Made by a program: the position numbers and the translations under genes. Source: Planctomycetes bacterium ADurb.Bin069 (GTDB lineage: Bacteria > Planctomycetota > UBA8108 > UBA8890 > UBA8898). Taken from it: a stretch of 64,000 nt of DNA. Location: contig MWEK01000009.1 in the NCBI GenBank assembly GCA_002070955.1, forward strand, positions 1-64,000, in the 5' to 3' direction. Of the stretch, positions 8,737 through 16,727 are shown in pieces (position 1 is the first letter of the stretch; every line of letters starts with the position of its first letter). Below the pieces are notes generated by a model, which saw only the letters and a list, made by a program, of their open reading frames with translations, searched no databases and was not told the origin of the DNA.

Positions 8737-11550
8737 TCATTGCGCCCGCGCCGCGGCGTTCTCCGCTCCGGGCGTGGGAACCAGCGGGCGGAAAACGCCC
8801 TCCCCGTCGGGGAGCCGCCCCCACGAGGCGCCGTTCGAGATCGCGCCCCAGACCACGCGGTCCAATTCGTCGTTGCCGCAATCGTCGCGGTCGGTGAGAA
8901 CCAGGGCTTCCCCTCGGGTCGAGATCTTGAAGTCGGCGCGCAGGCCCGTGCCCGCGGGGGCGTCCTCCCCGGCCTCGATGAGGAGGAAGCCGCGCGGCGC
9001 GACGGCGGCGCCGGCGGGAAAGCGCCACTTGCGCGGGTTCTCCAAATCGTCGCTCAGATACATCCCCCCGAGATCGACCGCGGCCTCCGAGGTGTTGACG
9101 AGTTCGATCCAGCCGCGGTGCGCCTTGTCGTCCCCGCGCGCCGCCTCCGCGGCCGTCTCGTTGATTCGCACGGGGAAGCCCGCGCGCGGCCGGGCGCGCA
9201 CGCGGTACGACAAGCATTCGAACTCGGCGCGCGCCGGGTGGAACGTCGTCGTGCCCGCTTGGGCGGAGGCGCGGGCCTCGACGTAGTAGCGCACGCGCGT
9301 GCCGGCCGGCTGGGGCGGAATCTCCGCCCCGAAGACTCCATCGTCCGCCGCTCCGTCCCCATGCGCGCCGTCATCGAACATCGCGGCGCATTCGAAGGCG
9401 CCCGTATCCTTCGGATTGTAGTAGAGGAACACCGCCTCGGGCCGCGCCGCGCCGCTCGTTTCGGCGGTGACGATCACGGGCGTCCGCGGCGAAGGCGCGT
9501 CGATCCCGTCGTGCGCCTCCCACCGGCGCGTCACCGCGGCGATCGCCGGACGCGGTTTCTCGAGCGCGGCGTGCCGGAGCAGGAAGGCGCGGCGCCCCTC
9601 GACGAACTGCTTGAGCCCCGGCATGCGCTGCCGGCCGCCCTCGCCCTGCCCCGCGATGCTCCCCTCGTAATCCTGCGTCGTGTACAGCTTCTTGGTGTCG
9701 GCCGCGACCTCGCCGCCGAGAAGCTCCCCGTACGCCGCGACGATCGGTCCCATGGCCGCCCAGTCCAGCGACTCGTCCACGATCGTCCGAAGGTGCGCCA
9801 GGTAGCGCGCGCGCCACTTGGGGACCGAAAGGAGGCGGCTGATCAGCGGCCGGGCGTCGCTTTCGGCGTGGACGAGCGGGTCGAGGTCGAAACGCGGCGC
9901 TCCGCCGCTGCCCGGAGGGCCGAACATCCCGCCGGGAGGACCGTCCGGGTCCCTCGGAGGACCGTCCATGTTGCCGGGCCGGCGACCCACCCCGCCGCGA
10001 GGACCGTCCATGTCGCCGGGCGGACGCCCCATCCCGCCGCGAGGGCCGTCCAGGTCGCCGGGCGGACGTTCCATATCGCCGGGAGGCCCCCCGCGCCCGC
10101 CTCGCCCGCCACGCCCTCCCGGTCCGCCCGGTCCGCCCGGACCGCCAGGGCCGCCAGGGCCGCCGCCGCGGCCGAAAGTCTCATTGTTGTCGTAGCTAAG
10201 CGTGTGGAACCGGCCGCTCGCATCGAGGAACAACAGGTAGTCGCTCGCCCGGGTCACGTACCCATCGCTGTCCATGAACACGTTGTCCAGCGCCAGGAAC
10301 CACAGGGCCCGGTCCACATCGAGAAGCGGCGCGAGCGCGCGTTCCAACTCCTCGGACGGCGTCCGGTTGAGCGTCGTGCACAGCTCGGCCAGACGCTTCC
10401 AGGCCTCCTCCTGATCGCCCTTGGTCTTGATGAGGTAGCTGCGCCGGTACTGCGCGGGATCGCCCCTCTCGGCCAACCCGCCGCCGCCGCTGAAATCCGG
10501 CGGCACCTTCCAGAGCACGCCCTTGGCGGTGTCGAACCATTCCTTGAGCAGGTCCTTGTTCACCTGCTCGACGTTGACGTAAATGCCCCAGCTCTCGCCG
10601 TTGATCACCACCTTCACGAGATTGGCGCGCGGGGAAGGCAGGTACTTTCGGGAGATCTCGCAAAAAAGCACCTCCCGGAGGAACGAAGGGTCCTCGTGGC
10701 CGTTCAGGAGGTTCAAGGTCTTGTGCCCGTACAGGGTCTGATCCGCGATGGCGTGATCCATGGAAATGTTGAAGGAACGCTTCCGCCCCGGGCCCACCAT
10801 GAAGGACGAGTTCCCGCGGAAACGGACGCCGACGCAGGGATAGCTCCAGCCATCGACGATCATGTCGGCGGGAACCTCCACATCCGTGCGATGAAAGCGG
10901 GCGAGCGTCTGCTCCCAGTCCTTCTCGGAAAACTCAAGAAAGATGGTCCTGAGGACGCCGGGGTCATAGAAGGGCCGGCCGGGGTAGGCGCGCGCCTGGT
11001 CGGGCGCCAGGCGCTCCGGCAGGCGGACCTCGCCGCCGCCCTCTTCCGCGCCGGGAAACCCGCCGAAGGGCGGCCGCCCGCCTCGGCCCATGTCGGAGCG
11101 GCCGGGGCCTCCGGGGAAACCCGGGAAACCGCGTCCGCCGGGGCCCTGCGCGTCGAGCCATTTTGCGGCCTCGGCGCGCTCGGCCTCACCGAGCCTCCCG
11201 TTGCCGTCGACATCGAACTGCGCGACGATCAGGCGCTTTCCGCCGCCCGGGCCTCCCGGGAAGCCGGGGAATCCGCCCGGACCGCCCGGGAATCCGGGGA
11301 AATCGCCGGGAGCGCCGCCCCTCCCGGGGCCGGGTCCGAAGCGCCGCTCGAAGAACCGGCGCATGGCTTCCAGTTCCTGCCCATCGAGTTTGCCGTTACC
11401 GTCCTTGTCGAACTGCGCGAGCATTTCCTCCGGACTCGGGAAGGGCAGCGGCGGAGGGAGGCCATCCGGGGGTTCCTCCCCGGCGGCGCCGAAGGCGGCG
11501 GCGGCGAGCAGCGCAAGCGCCGCCACGAACGCGGCAAAGAACTTCGACAT
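8737..11550 (-). CDS. secreted CotH kinase family protein with EF-hands and a collagen-like insert
   Basis: A 937-residue secreted protein. Signal peptide 1-24. Two EF-hand loops (DKDGNGKLDGQE from residue 48, DVDGNGRLGEAE from 113) are separated by Gly/Pro/Phe-rich spacers. A CotH-type protein kinase domain spans about residues 185-670 (GVRFRGNSSFMVGPGRKRSF, INGESWGIYVNVEQVNK, SYDNNETFG). It is interrupted at about 453-550 by a collagen-like Gly-Gly-Pro/Gly-Pro-Pro tract. After it come a beta-sandwich region (about 690-790) and a C-terminal lamin-tail-like domain (about 800-930, RGWIELVNTSEAAVDLGGMYL). CotH of Bacillus phosphorylates spore-coat proteins; whether this one is active is unknown. 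The ATG follows GAGGAG. A hairpin at 11611-11637 separates it from the upstream channel gene. Confidence 0.88.
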   Translation of the reverse strand: MSKFFAAFVAALALLAAAAFGAAGEEPPDGLPPPLPFPSPEEMLAQFDKDGNGKLDGQELEAMRRFFERRFGPGPGRGGAPGDFPGFPGGPGGFPGFPGGPGGGKRLIVAQFDVDGNGRLGEAERAEAAKWLDAQGPGGRGFPGFPGGPGRSDMGRGGRPPFGGFPGAEEGGGEVRLPERLAPDQARAYPGRPFYDPGVLRTIFLEFSEKDWEQTLARFHRTDVEVPADMIVDGWSYPCVGVRFRGNSSFMVGPGRKRSFNISMDHAIADQTLYGHKTLNLLNGHEDPSFLREVLFCEISRKYLPSPRANLVKVVINGESWGIYVNVEQVNKDLLKEWFDTAKGVLWKVPPDFSGGGGLAERGDPAQYRRSYLIKTKGDQEEAWKRLAELCTTLNRTPSEELERALAPLLDVDRALWFLALDNVFMDSDGYVTRASDYLLFLDASGRFHTLSYDNNETFGRGGGPGGPGGPGGPGGPGGRGGRGGRGGPPGDMERPPGDLDGPRGGMGRPPGDMDGPRGGVGRRPGNMDGPPRDPDGPPGGMFGPPGSGGAPRFDLDPLVHAESDARPLISRLLSVPKWRARYLAHLRTIVDESLDWAAMGPIVAAYGELLGGEVAADTKKLYTTQDYEGSIAGQGEGGRQRMPGLKQFVEGRRAFLLRHAALEKPRPAIAAVTRRWEAHDGIDAPSPRTPVIVTAETSGAARPEAVFLYYNPKDTGAFECAAMFDDGAHGDGAADDGVFGAEIPPQPAGTRVRYYVEARASAQAGTTTFHPARAEFECLSYRVRARPRAGFPVRINETAAEAARGDDKAHRGWIELVNTSEAAVDLGGMYLSDDLENPRKWRFPAGAAVAPRGFLLIEAGEDAPAGTGLRADFKISTRGEALVLTDRDDCGNDELDRVVWGAISNGASWGRLPDGEGVFRPLVPTPGAENAAARAQ
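9890..10185 (-). repeat. collagen-like Gly/Pro-rich coding repeats
   Basis: Within the CotH gene, short GC-rich repeats encode first a run of Gly-Gly-Pro triplets, then Gly-Gly-Arg, then imperfect 8-16 residue units of the PPGDMDGPRGG type. The tract splits the kinase domain after SYDNNETFG and before the DPLVHAESDA segment. Codon-level similarity between units suggests slippage expansion. Confidence 0.8.
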
Positions 11551-11610
11551 AAACGTGTCTCCTCGGTGTCGGCGGGCGGCGCATTCCGCGGCACACCGCG
11601 CGGCCGCCCC

Positions 11611-11637
11611 GCCGCCGCCCGCTCGAGGGGCGGCGGC
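11611..11637 (-). terminator. GC-rich hairpin after the channel gene
   Basis: A perfect 10-bp stem (GCCGCCGCCC 11611-11620 with GGGCGGCGGC 11628-11637) and 7-base loop, about 85 bases past the stop of the channel gene on the minus strand. It has no T-run, so it may be a transcription barrier or part of the CotH leader rather than a classic intrinsic terminator. Confidence 0.35.
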
Positions 11638-11721
11638 TCTCTCACCTATAGAACGTCAGGTTCGGACGCTCTTCCACCATGCGAAGGAGTTCGGCGGCCG
11701 CGTCCCCGCCGCCGCTCCGCC

Positions 11722-14700
11722 CTAGGCGCCTTTCGGGGGCGCGCCCCGCCCGCGGTCCCACCGCGGCCAGGGCAGCGCAAGTTCGATGTTCGCCGCGGCG
11801 AAGGCCTGCTTGACCGCCGTGTGCAGCTCGTGAATCGTCTTGGTCCGGTTGGCGAAGTCGGCCAGAAAACAGCGCAGCACCATGTTGAGCCCGTACTCCC
11901 CGAAACCCTCGAAGGTCGCCATGGGCTCGGGATCGCGCATGACGAGGGGATGACCGCGCGCGGCGGACAGCAGCGCCGCGCGGGCCTTGTCCGTGTCGGT
12001 GCCTTGAGCCACGGCCACCGTGATCACGATGCGGTTGACGGTGTTCGACAGGGTCCAATTGAGCAGCCGGCCGGTGATCAGGTCCTTGTTGGGAACCACA
12101 TACTCCATGCGGTCCCAGTTCGTGATCGTCGTGGCGCGGATGCGGATGCGCGAGACCGTGCCCGTCACATCGCCCACCGTGACGATATCGCCCACGCGGA
12201 TCGGCCGCTCGAAGAGCAGGATCAGGCCGCAGATGAAATTCGCGACGATCTCCTGCAGGCCGAAGCCCACGCCGAGGCTCAGGGCGGCCGCGAGCCACTG
12301 CACCTTCGACCACCCGACGCCGATGGTGTTGAAGACGAAGATCACGCCCGCCACCGCCAGCAGGTACTGCGAGACGGTGGTCACGGCGTAGCGGCTGCCC
12401 GCATCGAGGGGCAGATTCTTCAGGAGCAGAAGCTCGAGCACGCCGGGAAGGCTCTTGGCCGCCGCGATGGTGAGCATCAGCGCGATCGCCGCCACGGCCA
12501 GGCTGCCCAGCGTAATCCATTTCGTGACCGCGGCGCCGCCCTCGCCGATGGCCTGCGTGTTCCACAGCCTCACGTTGTCCAGCATGGCGAGGGCGGGCAG
12601 CACCCGCGCCCACACGATCCAGAGCCCCACCACGATCGCGAAGCCCATCAGCGTGTTGAGCAGCGAACGTATCTGCACATCGATGGTGGACACGTCGATG
12701 ACGGGCTCCTCCAACGCGGCCTGCTTGGCGCCCTCGGAGACCTGGCCCGCCGCTTCCGCGAGTTTGAGCTCGGCCTCGCGCCGCTCCCTGGCCTGGCGCG
12801 CGGCGAAGCGGCGCTTCTCCACCACGAACCAGCGCAGCGCCATCTCGTGGAAGAGGACGGCGCACACGACGATCCAGATGCTCACGATCACGCGGCGCTC
12901 AAGCTCGATCGCCGTGAAGTGATACCCGACCGCCGACGTGACGGCGAGCGCCACGGGAACGCCGACGGCCACGGGGTACCACAGGAACCGCAGGCGCGCG
13001 AGCCAACCCGTGGGCCGGCGCCGCAGCGCGTTGGCGGCGATGCCGCCCCCGGGTCCCAGAACGCGCTGGATGAACACGGCCTGGACCATGACGCCCGCTA
13101 TGAAGGCCAGCCGCCCCAGGCTGTTGCGGATGGCCTCGCTGCTCTGGGCTTCGGCCAGCGCGACGAGCACCATGGTCGCGCCGAGCGGCGCGACGATCCA
13201 GCGCACGTGGCGGCGGAGAAGCGCCAAGGTGCGCTCTTCCCAGTGGAAGTGCGCCGAGGCCACCCCCGTGGGGGCGCAGAGCAGCAGAAAGAAGCGGACC
13301 GAGAAAAAGAACTCGGCGAAGGTGAGGAGCCCTTTCCCGAGCCCCGCCGCGAAGGCCGGCGTCGCGGCCTCCGCCAGGCGCCACCCGAAGTACGCCGCCG
13401 CGAGGGGCGCCGGCGCGGCGAGGAGCGCCGTCAGCGCCAGCGCCTCGAGCGTGCCCACGAAGGAATCCTTGTAGGCGCGGCCGAGCTTGGCGGCGATGGC
13501 GTCCAGTCTGCGCCGGGCCCATCGCGCGGCGAACAGCATGCCGGCCGCGAGCGCGAGCACGAGCAGCGCATAGTGCGGCAGGCGCAGCACATCGGCCCCC
13601 AGCGTCAGCCCGACGGCCCCCCAGTTGGCGGGCGAGAGCACCCAGGCGAGCGACGGCCCGAGATCCCTCAGAGTCTGGAGCGCGAAGGGCGCCGCGCTCG
13701 GAATCCACGGCAGCCATTCATCCAGCAGCATGGAGAACCGCCGCGCCGTGTCGCCGAGCTGCGCATGCACGGTCTCCATGTCGCGCAGGTTCTTCAAGAG
13801 GCTGCTATAGGCCTCATCGAGCTCGCCGAGCAGCTCGCCGCGCTTCACGAGCAGCGGGAGGAGGGCCGCCGCGATGTCCTCGCGCCGGGCATCGGCCGCC
13901 TCCGGTTCCTTCGCCGCCAGGCGGGCCGCGGCGGCCGCGGCATCCGCCAGCGCGTGCCGGTCCATGCTGATCTGGAAGCGCCGCGACTCGGCCGCGCCAA
14001 TGCGGTCGCGCCACCGCGCCCACATGGACCGGTTTTCGTCCACGATGGCGGGCAGCCGCGCGCGTTGCTCGCGCAGCGCGGCGCCGCCCAGCCCCTGGAG
14101 GCCGACCCGCTCGAGCTGACCGCGCGTCCGCTCGAAGATCTCGCTCAGATGCTTGCGCTGCTCCTCCCCGTGGCGCCGGTCCGCGGCGACGGCGCCCGCG
14201 TCGGCGGCGATCTGCGCCAGCTCTCGGCCCAACACGGCGTTGTCATCCGCCGCGTCCTTCACCAGCGGGTGTTTATAGCGCGCCTCGTGCTTGGCGCGCT
14301 CGGCGTCCTCCGTGACGACTTGGGCCTCGGCGCTCCTGCGCCGCGCGGCCTCCTCCTCGATCTTCGCCAGTTCGTCCTGCAACACGGCCACGCCGCGCGC
14401 GGCCAGATCGCGTTCGGCGGCCAGGAGATCCGCCCGTGCCGGCTGGCTCACGATCTCCTGATCGAGCATCGCGATCTCTTCGGCCCGCGCGCGGATGGCG
14501 CATTGATGGAAGAGCCGCACGGCCTCGGTGAAGCGCGCGTCCTCGCCGGCCGCGGGGGGGGCGCCGAGGGCCTTGCGGCGCTCCTCGATTTTCTCCCTTG
14601 CCGCAAGCTGCTCCTCGCGGGCCTTCTGCAGCCGGCCCTGAAGCAGCTTGTTTCGGCCTTCCGCCTTCTCCAGCTCGCTCTTGGCGGCGGCCAGTTCGGC

Positions 14701-15120
14701 GCGCTTCTGATCGAGAAGCTGCTCGAACGTCTTGGCCGTGGCGTCGGCGGGCACGGCGAAGGATGTCTCCGCGGCGGACTCCTCTTTCAGCCGCGCGCGA
14801 ATCTCCGCGGTCCGCGCCGGGGCGTCCTTGAGCTGGAGTTTGTAGTTCTCCGCGAGGGCTCTGTGCTCGCCGGCCCGCTGGAGCGAGGCTTGCGCCTGCT
14901 TGAGAAGGTCGACGATTTTCTTCTTGAGCTCGTCGTCGAGGTCCGCGGCTTCCTCGGCCTCCTTGAGGAGCTCTTGCAGTTTCTCCGCGGTGGCGATGCC
15001 CGCGACGGGCGTCTCGTCGCCCGCCTTCTTATCGATTCTTGGCGCGGCCTCTTCGGCCGCGCCCGCCCACGGCAGCGCCGCGAGCAAGGCGGCGATGGCG
15101 ATCCGCGATGTACGACGCAT
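11722..15120 (-). CDS. large mechanosensitive channel, MscK/MscM (KefA) type
   Basis: A 1132-residue inner-membrane channel, close to the roughly 1110-1120 residues of E. coli MscK and MscM. Signal peptide 1-21. A long periplasmic coiled-coil region (about 40-470) is rich in Glu, Lys, Ala and Arg. About eight hydrophobic segments follow between 490 and 900, then the pore helix and MscS core near 940-1030 (LSLGVGFGLQEIVANFICG, then ERPIRVGDIVTVGDVTG and VVPNKDLITGRLLNWTLSN), and a C-terminal alpha/beta domain. It releases solutes during hypo-osmotic shock. The ATG has GGAGGAAG upstream. It lies 69 bases downstream of the sugar kinase gene, with a strong hairpin between them. Confidence 0.9.
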   Translation of the reverse strand: MRRTSRIAIAALLAALPWAGAAEEAAPRIDKKAGDETPVAGIATAEKLQELLKEAEEAADLDDELKKKIVDLLKQAQASLQRAGEHRALAENYKLQLKDAPARTAEIRARLKEESAAETSFAVPADATAKTFEQLLDQKRAELAAAKSELEKAEGRNKLLQGRLQKAREEQLAAREKIEERRKALGAPPAAGEDARFTEAVRLFHQCAIRARAEEIAMLDQEIVSQPARADLLAAERDLAARGVAVLQDELAKIEEEAARRRSAEAQVVTEDAERAKHEARYKHPLVKDAADDNAVLGRELAQIAADAGAVAADRRHGEEQRKHLSEIFERTRGQLERVGLQGLGGAALREQRARLPAIVDENRSMWARWRDRIGAAESRRFQISMDRHALADAAAAAARLAAKEPEAADARREDIAAALLPLLVKRGELLGELDEAYSSLLKNLRDMETVHAQLGDTARRFSMLLDEWLPWIPSAAPFALQTLRDLGPSLAWVLSPANWGAVGLTLGADVLRLPHYALLVLALAAGMLFAARWARRRLDAIAAKLGRAYKDSFVGTLEALALTALLAAPAPLAAAYFGWRLAEAATPAFAAGLGKGLLTFAEFFFSVRFFLLLCAPTGVASAHFHWEERTLALLRRHVRWIVAPLGATMVLVALAEAQSSEAIRNSLGRLAFIAGVMVQAVFIQRVLGPGGGIAANALRRRPTGWLARLRFLWYPVAVGVPVALAVTSAVGYHFTAIELERRVIVSIWIVVCAVLFHEMALRWFVVEKRRFAARQARERREAELKLAEAAGQVSEGAKQAALEEPVIDVSTIDVQIRSLLNTLMGFAIVVGLWIVWARVLPALAMLDNVRLWNTQAIGEGGAAVTKWITLGSLAVAAIALMLTIAAAKSLPGVLELLLLKNLPLDAGSRYAVTTVSQYLLAVAGVIFVFNTIGVGWSKVQWLAAALSLGVGFGLQEIVANFICGLILLFERPIRVGDIVTVGDVTGTVSRIRIRATTITNWDRMEYVVPNKDLITGRLLNWTLSNTVNRIVITVAVAQGTDTDKARAALLSAARGHPLVMRDPEPMATFEGFGEYGLNMVLRCFLADFANRTKTIHELHTAVKQAFAAANIELALPWPRWDRGRGAPPKGA

Positions 15121-15159
15121 GGTCGGGCTTCCTCCCTGCCGCCGAGCAAGCTGATCCGG

Positions 15160-15190
15160 GCGCGCGGCCGGCGCCGCAGGCGCCGCGCGC
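15160..15190 (-). terminator. GC-rich hairpin after the sugar kinase gene
   Basis: A 9-bp perfect stem (GCGCGCGGC 15160-15168 with GCCGCGCGC 15182-15190), starting at the kinase stop codon on the minus strand and lying between it and the channel gene. No T-run follows. Confidence 0.4.
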
Positions 15191-16275
15191 TAGCGCTGGA
15201 TGCGCGCCGAACCGCCCGCCGCGAAGGCACGCACCTGCTCCACGGTGGCCATGGTGGTGTCGCCCGGGAACGTGGTCAGGAGGGCGCCGTGCGCCCAGCC
15301 GAGCTTCAAGGCCTCCGCCGGCTTCTCACCCGCGAGAATACCGTAGAAGAACCCGGAGGCGAAGCCATCGCCGCCGCCCACGCGATCGTACACGTCGAGA
15401 TCGCAGGTGGGCGCGGTGAAGGTCTTGCCGTCGACCCAGGCGACGGCGCTCCAGGAATGGCGGTTAGTCGAGTGGACTTCCCTGAGGGTGGTCGCGACGA
15501 CCTTCAGGCGCGGATGCCGCGCGAGGACGCGATCCATCATGCCGAAGAAAGCGGCGGGATCGAGGGCCGACGCTTTGGCCGAGACTTCCGGCCCGGGGAT
15601 GCCCAGCCCTTTCTGGAGGTCTTCCTCGTTGCCGACGAGGACATCGACGTTCTCCACGATTCGGTTGAGCGTCGCCGCGGCGCGGGCCTCGCCGCCGAGC
15701 ACCTTCCACAGCTTGGCGCGGAAGTTCAGGTCGAAGGAGATCACCGCGCCCGCCGCCTTGGCGGCCTGCATGCCCTCGATGATCACCTCGGGCGTGGTTT
15801 CCGAGAGCGCCGCGAAGATGCCGCCGCTGTGAAACCAGCGCAGCCCGCCGGCGAGGATCTCCCCCCAGGCGAAGTCCCCCGGCTTCAGGCGGGCGGCCGC
15901 CTCGTTGGAGCGGTTGTAGAAGACGACGGGCGCCCGAAGGCCGAAGCCGCGGTCGCTGTAGACCGTCGCCATGTTGGGCCCCGCGACGCCGTCGTGGGCG
16001 AAACGCTTGTAGAAGGGCGTGACGCCCATGGCGCGCACCCGCTCGGCGATCAGGTCTCCGATGGGGTAGTCGACCATGGCCGTGGCGACGCCGGTCCGCA
16101 GGCGGAAGCAGTCCGCCAGGTTGGCGGCGCAGTTGAACTCCCCGCCGCTCACGTGGATCCGGCACTCGCAGGCCTTCCGGAAGGGGACGATCCCGGGATC
16201 GATACGGTGAACGAGCGCGCCGAGAGACAGGAAATCGAGCGCGGCGCTCGGCCGGACCTTCAAGCCGTAACTCAT
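15190..16275 (-). CDS. PfkB-family sugar kinase (KDG kinase-like)
   Basis: A 361-residue ribokinase-family kinase. The substrate-side glycine motif is VSGGEFNCAANLA (near residue 43), and the C-terminal ATP and catalytic motif is DRVGGGDGFASGF, with the catalytic Asp at about 303 (the family consensus is DTxGAGD). FDLNFRAKLW and VLVGNEEDL are typical of 2-keto-3-deoxygluconate kinases and related sugar kinases. It would phosphorylate a sugar acid or sugar at the expense of ATP in the cytoplasm, which fits the uronate and pectin-type enzymes elsewhere in the window. The substrate is inferred. The ATG has GAGGAG upstream. The leader to the right is AT-rich with an intrinsic terminator at 16467-16489. 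A weak -10 (TAGTAT) is present nearer the gene. Confidence 0.85.
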   Translation of the reverse strand: MSYGLKVRPSAALDFLSLGALVHRIDPGIVPFRKACECRIHVSGGEFNCAANLADCFRLRTGVATAMVDYPIGDLIAERVRAMGVTPFYKRFAHDGVAGPNMATVYSDRGFGLRAPVVFYNRSNEAAARLKPGDFAWGEILAGGLRWFHSGGIFAALSETTPEVIIEGMQAAKAAGAVISFDLNFRAKLWKVLGGEARAAATLNRIVENVDVLVGNEEDLQKGLGIPGPEVSAKASALDPAAFFGMMDRVLARHPRLKVVATTLREVHSTNRHSWSAVAWVDGKTFTAPTCDLDVYDRVGGGDGFASGFFYGILAGEKPAEALKLGWAHGALLTTFPGDTTMATVEQVRAFAAGGSARIQR

Positions 16276-16466
16276 TGGCGTCTCCTCTCGTTGTCCTGCG
16301 CCCGCGGGCGTGGGGAAATGAACGGAATACTAGGTCGCGTCATGTATGGATTGAGCTTGCGCCCGTGCGCGCGGAGGAATGAAGTTTAAGCGCGCGGGCA
16401 CGCAATTACAATCGGGGAGAGAGGGCGCCCAGGGGCCCTCGCGGGTCGGCCGGGAGGGGGAACAAC

Positions 16467-16489
16467 AAAAAAAGCCGAGAAAACTCGGC
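16467..16489 (-). terminator. intrinsic terminator or attenuator facing the sugar kinase
   Basis: Read on the minus strand, GCCGAG-TTTT-CTCGGC (16489-16474) is followed by seven T residues (16473-16467), a textbook rho-independent terminator. No protein gene lies upstream in this orientation, and the sugar kinase starts about 190 bases further on. It therefore ends either a small RNA made in the AT-rich island or a regulated leader of the kinase. A second CCGAG at 16508-16504 (minus strand) could pair with the CTCGG arm instead. Confidence 0.6.
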
Positions 16490-16575
16490 AATCATCTATA
16501 GCCCTCGGTACAAGGTGTCGGTCGGATTATTTCTGCATTTTTTAGCCCAGTTTCTATAACTCCCGCTTATATAGT

Positions 16576-16604
16576 ATTTTACAACGCGGCTCCTCCTGTA
16601 AAAT
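16576..16604. promoter_or_regulatory. 8-bp inverted repeat, possible operator
   Basis: Perfect arms ATTTTACA (16576-16583) and TGTAAAAT (16597-16604) with a 13-base spacer, in the divergent region. The symmetry and AT-rich arms suit a dimeric repressor. It could also form an RNA hairpin. No regulator gene is adjacent. Confidence 0.4.
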
Positions 16605-16648
16605 GGCTATTTTTTAATCCATACCCCCCCGCCGTGGGCCACTTTTGA

Positions 16649-16677
16649 TTGACCTCGGAGACGCCCGCTGGTAGCAT
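16649..16677 (+). promoter_or_regulatory. sigma70-like promoter of the dockerin/thioredoxin-like gene
   Basis: -35 TTGACC (16649-16654), 17-base spacer, -10 TAGCAT (16672-16677), 50 bases upstream of the ATG at 16728. Confidence 0.55.
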
Positions 16678-16727
16678 CAACCACAATACGGACGGCAAAT
16701 GGCAACCTTTTCAGCGAGGATGCATCT

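Larger units (their letters stand above)
16276..16727. other. AT-rich divergent intergenic island
   Basis: A 452-base divergent region between the sugar kinase (minus) and the dockerin protein (plus). From about 16460 to 16625 it is strikingly AT-rich against the surrounding very GC-rich DNA. It holds an intrinsic terminator pointing left (16467-16489), an 8-bp dyad (16576-16604) and a promoter for the plus-strand gene (16649-16677). No ORF is convincing. Confidence 0.7.

Noticed and set aside
9890..10185. Separate small plus-strand genes within the Gly-rich tract
   Set aside because: Antisense of the collagen-like repeats; composition follows from the repeats alone.
7321..16389. A 3022-codon open frame on the plus strand
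   Set aside because: It is antisense to four real minus-strand genes (7705-8625, 8737-11550, 11722-15120, 15190-16275) that all share the same codon phase. In that register plus-strand stops require TTA, CTA or TCA codons in the genes, which such GC-rich genes avoid. Its predicted protein is Arg/Gly/Ala-rich with no domain.
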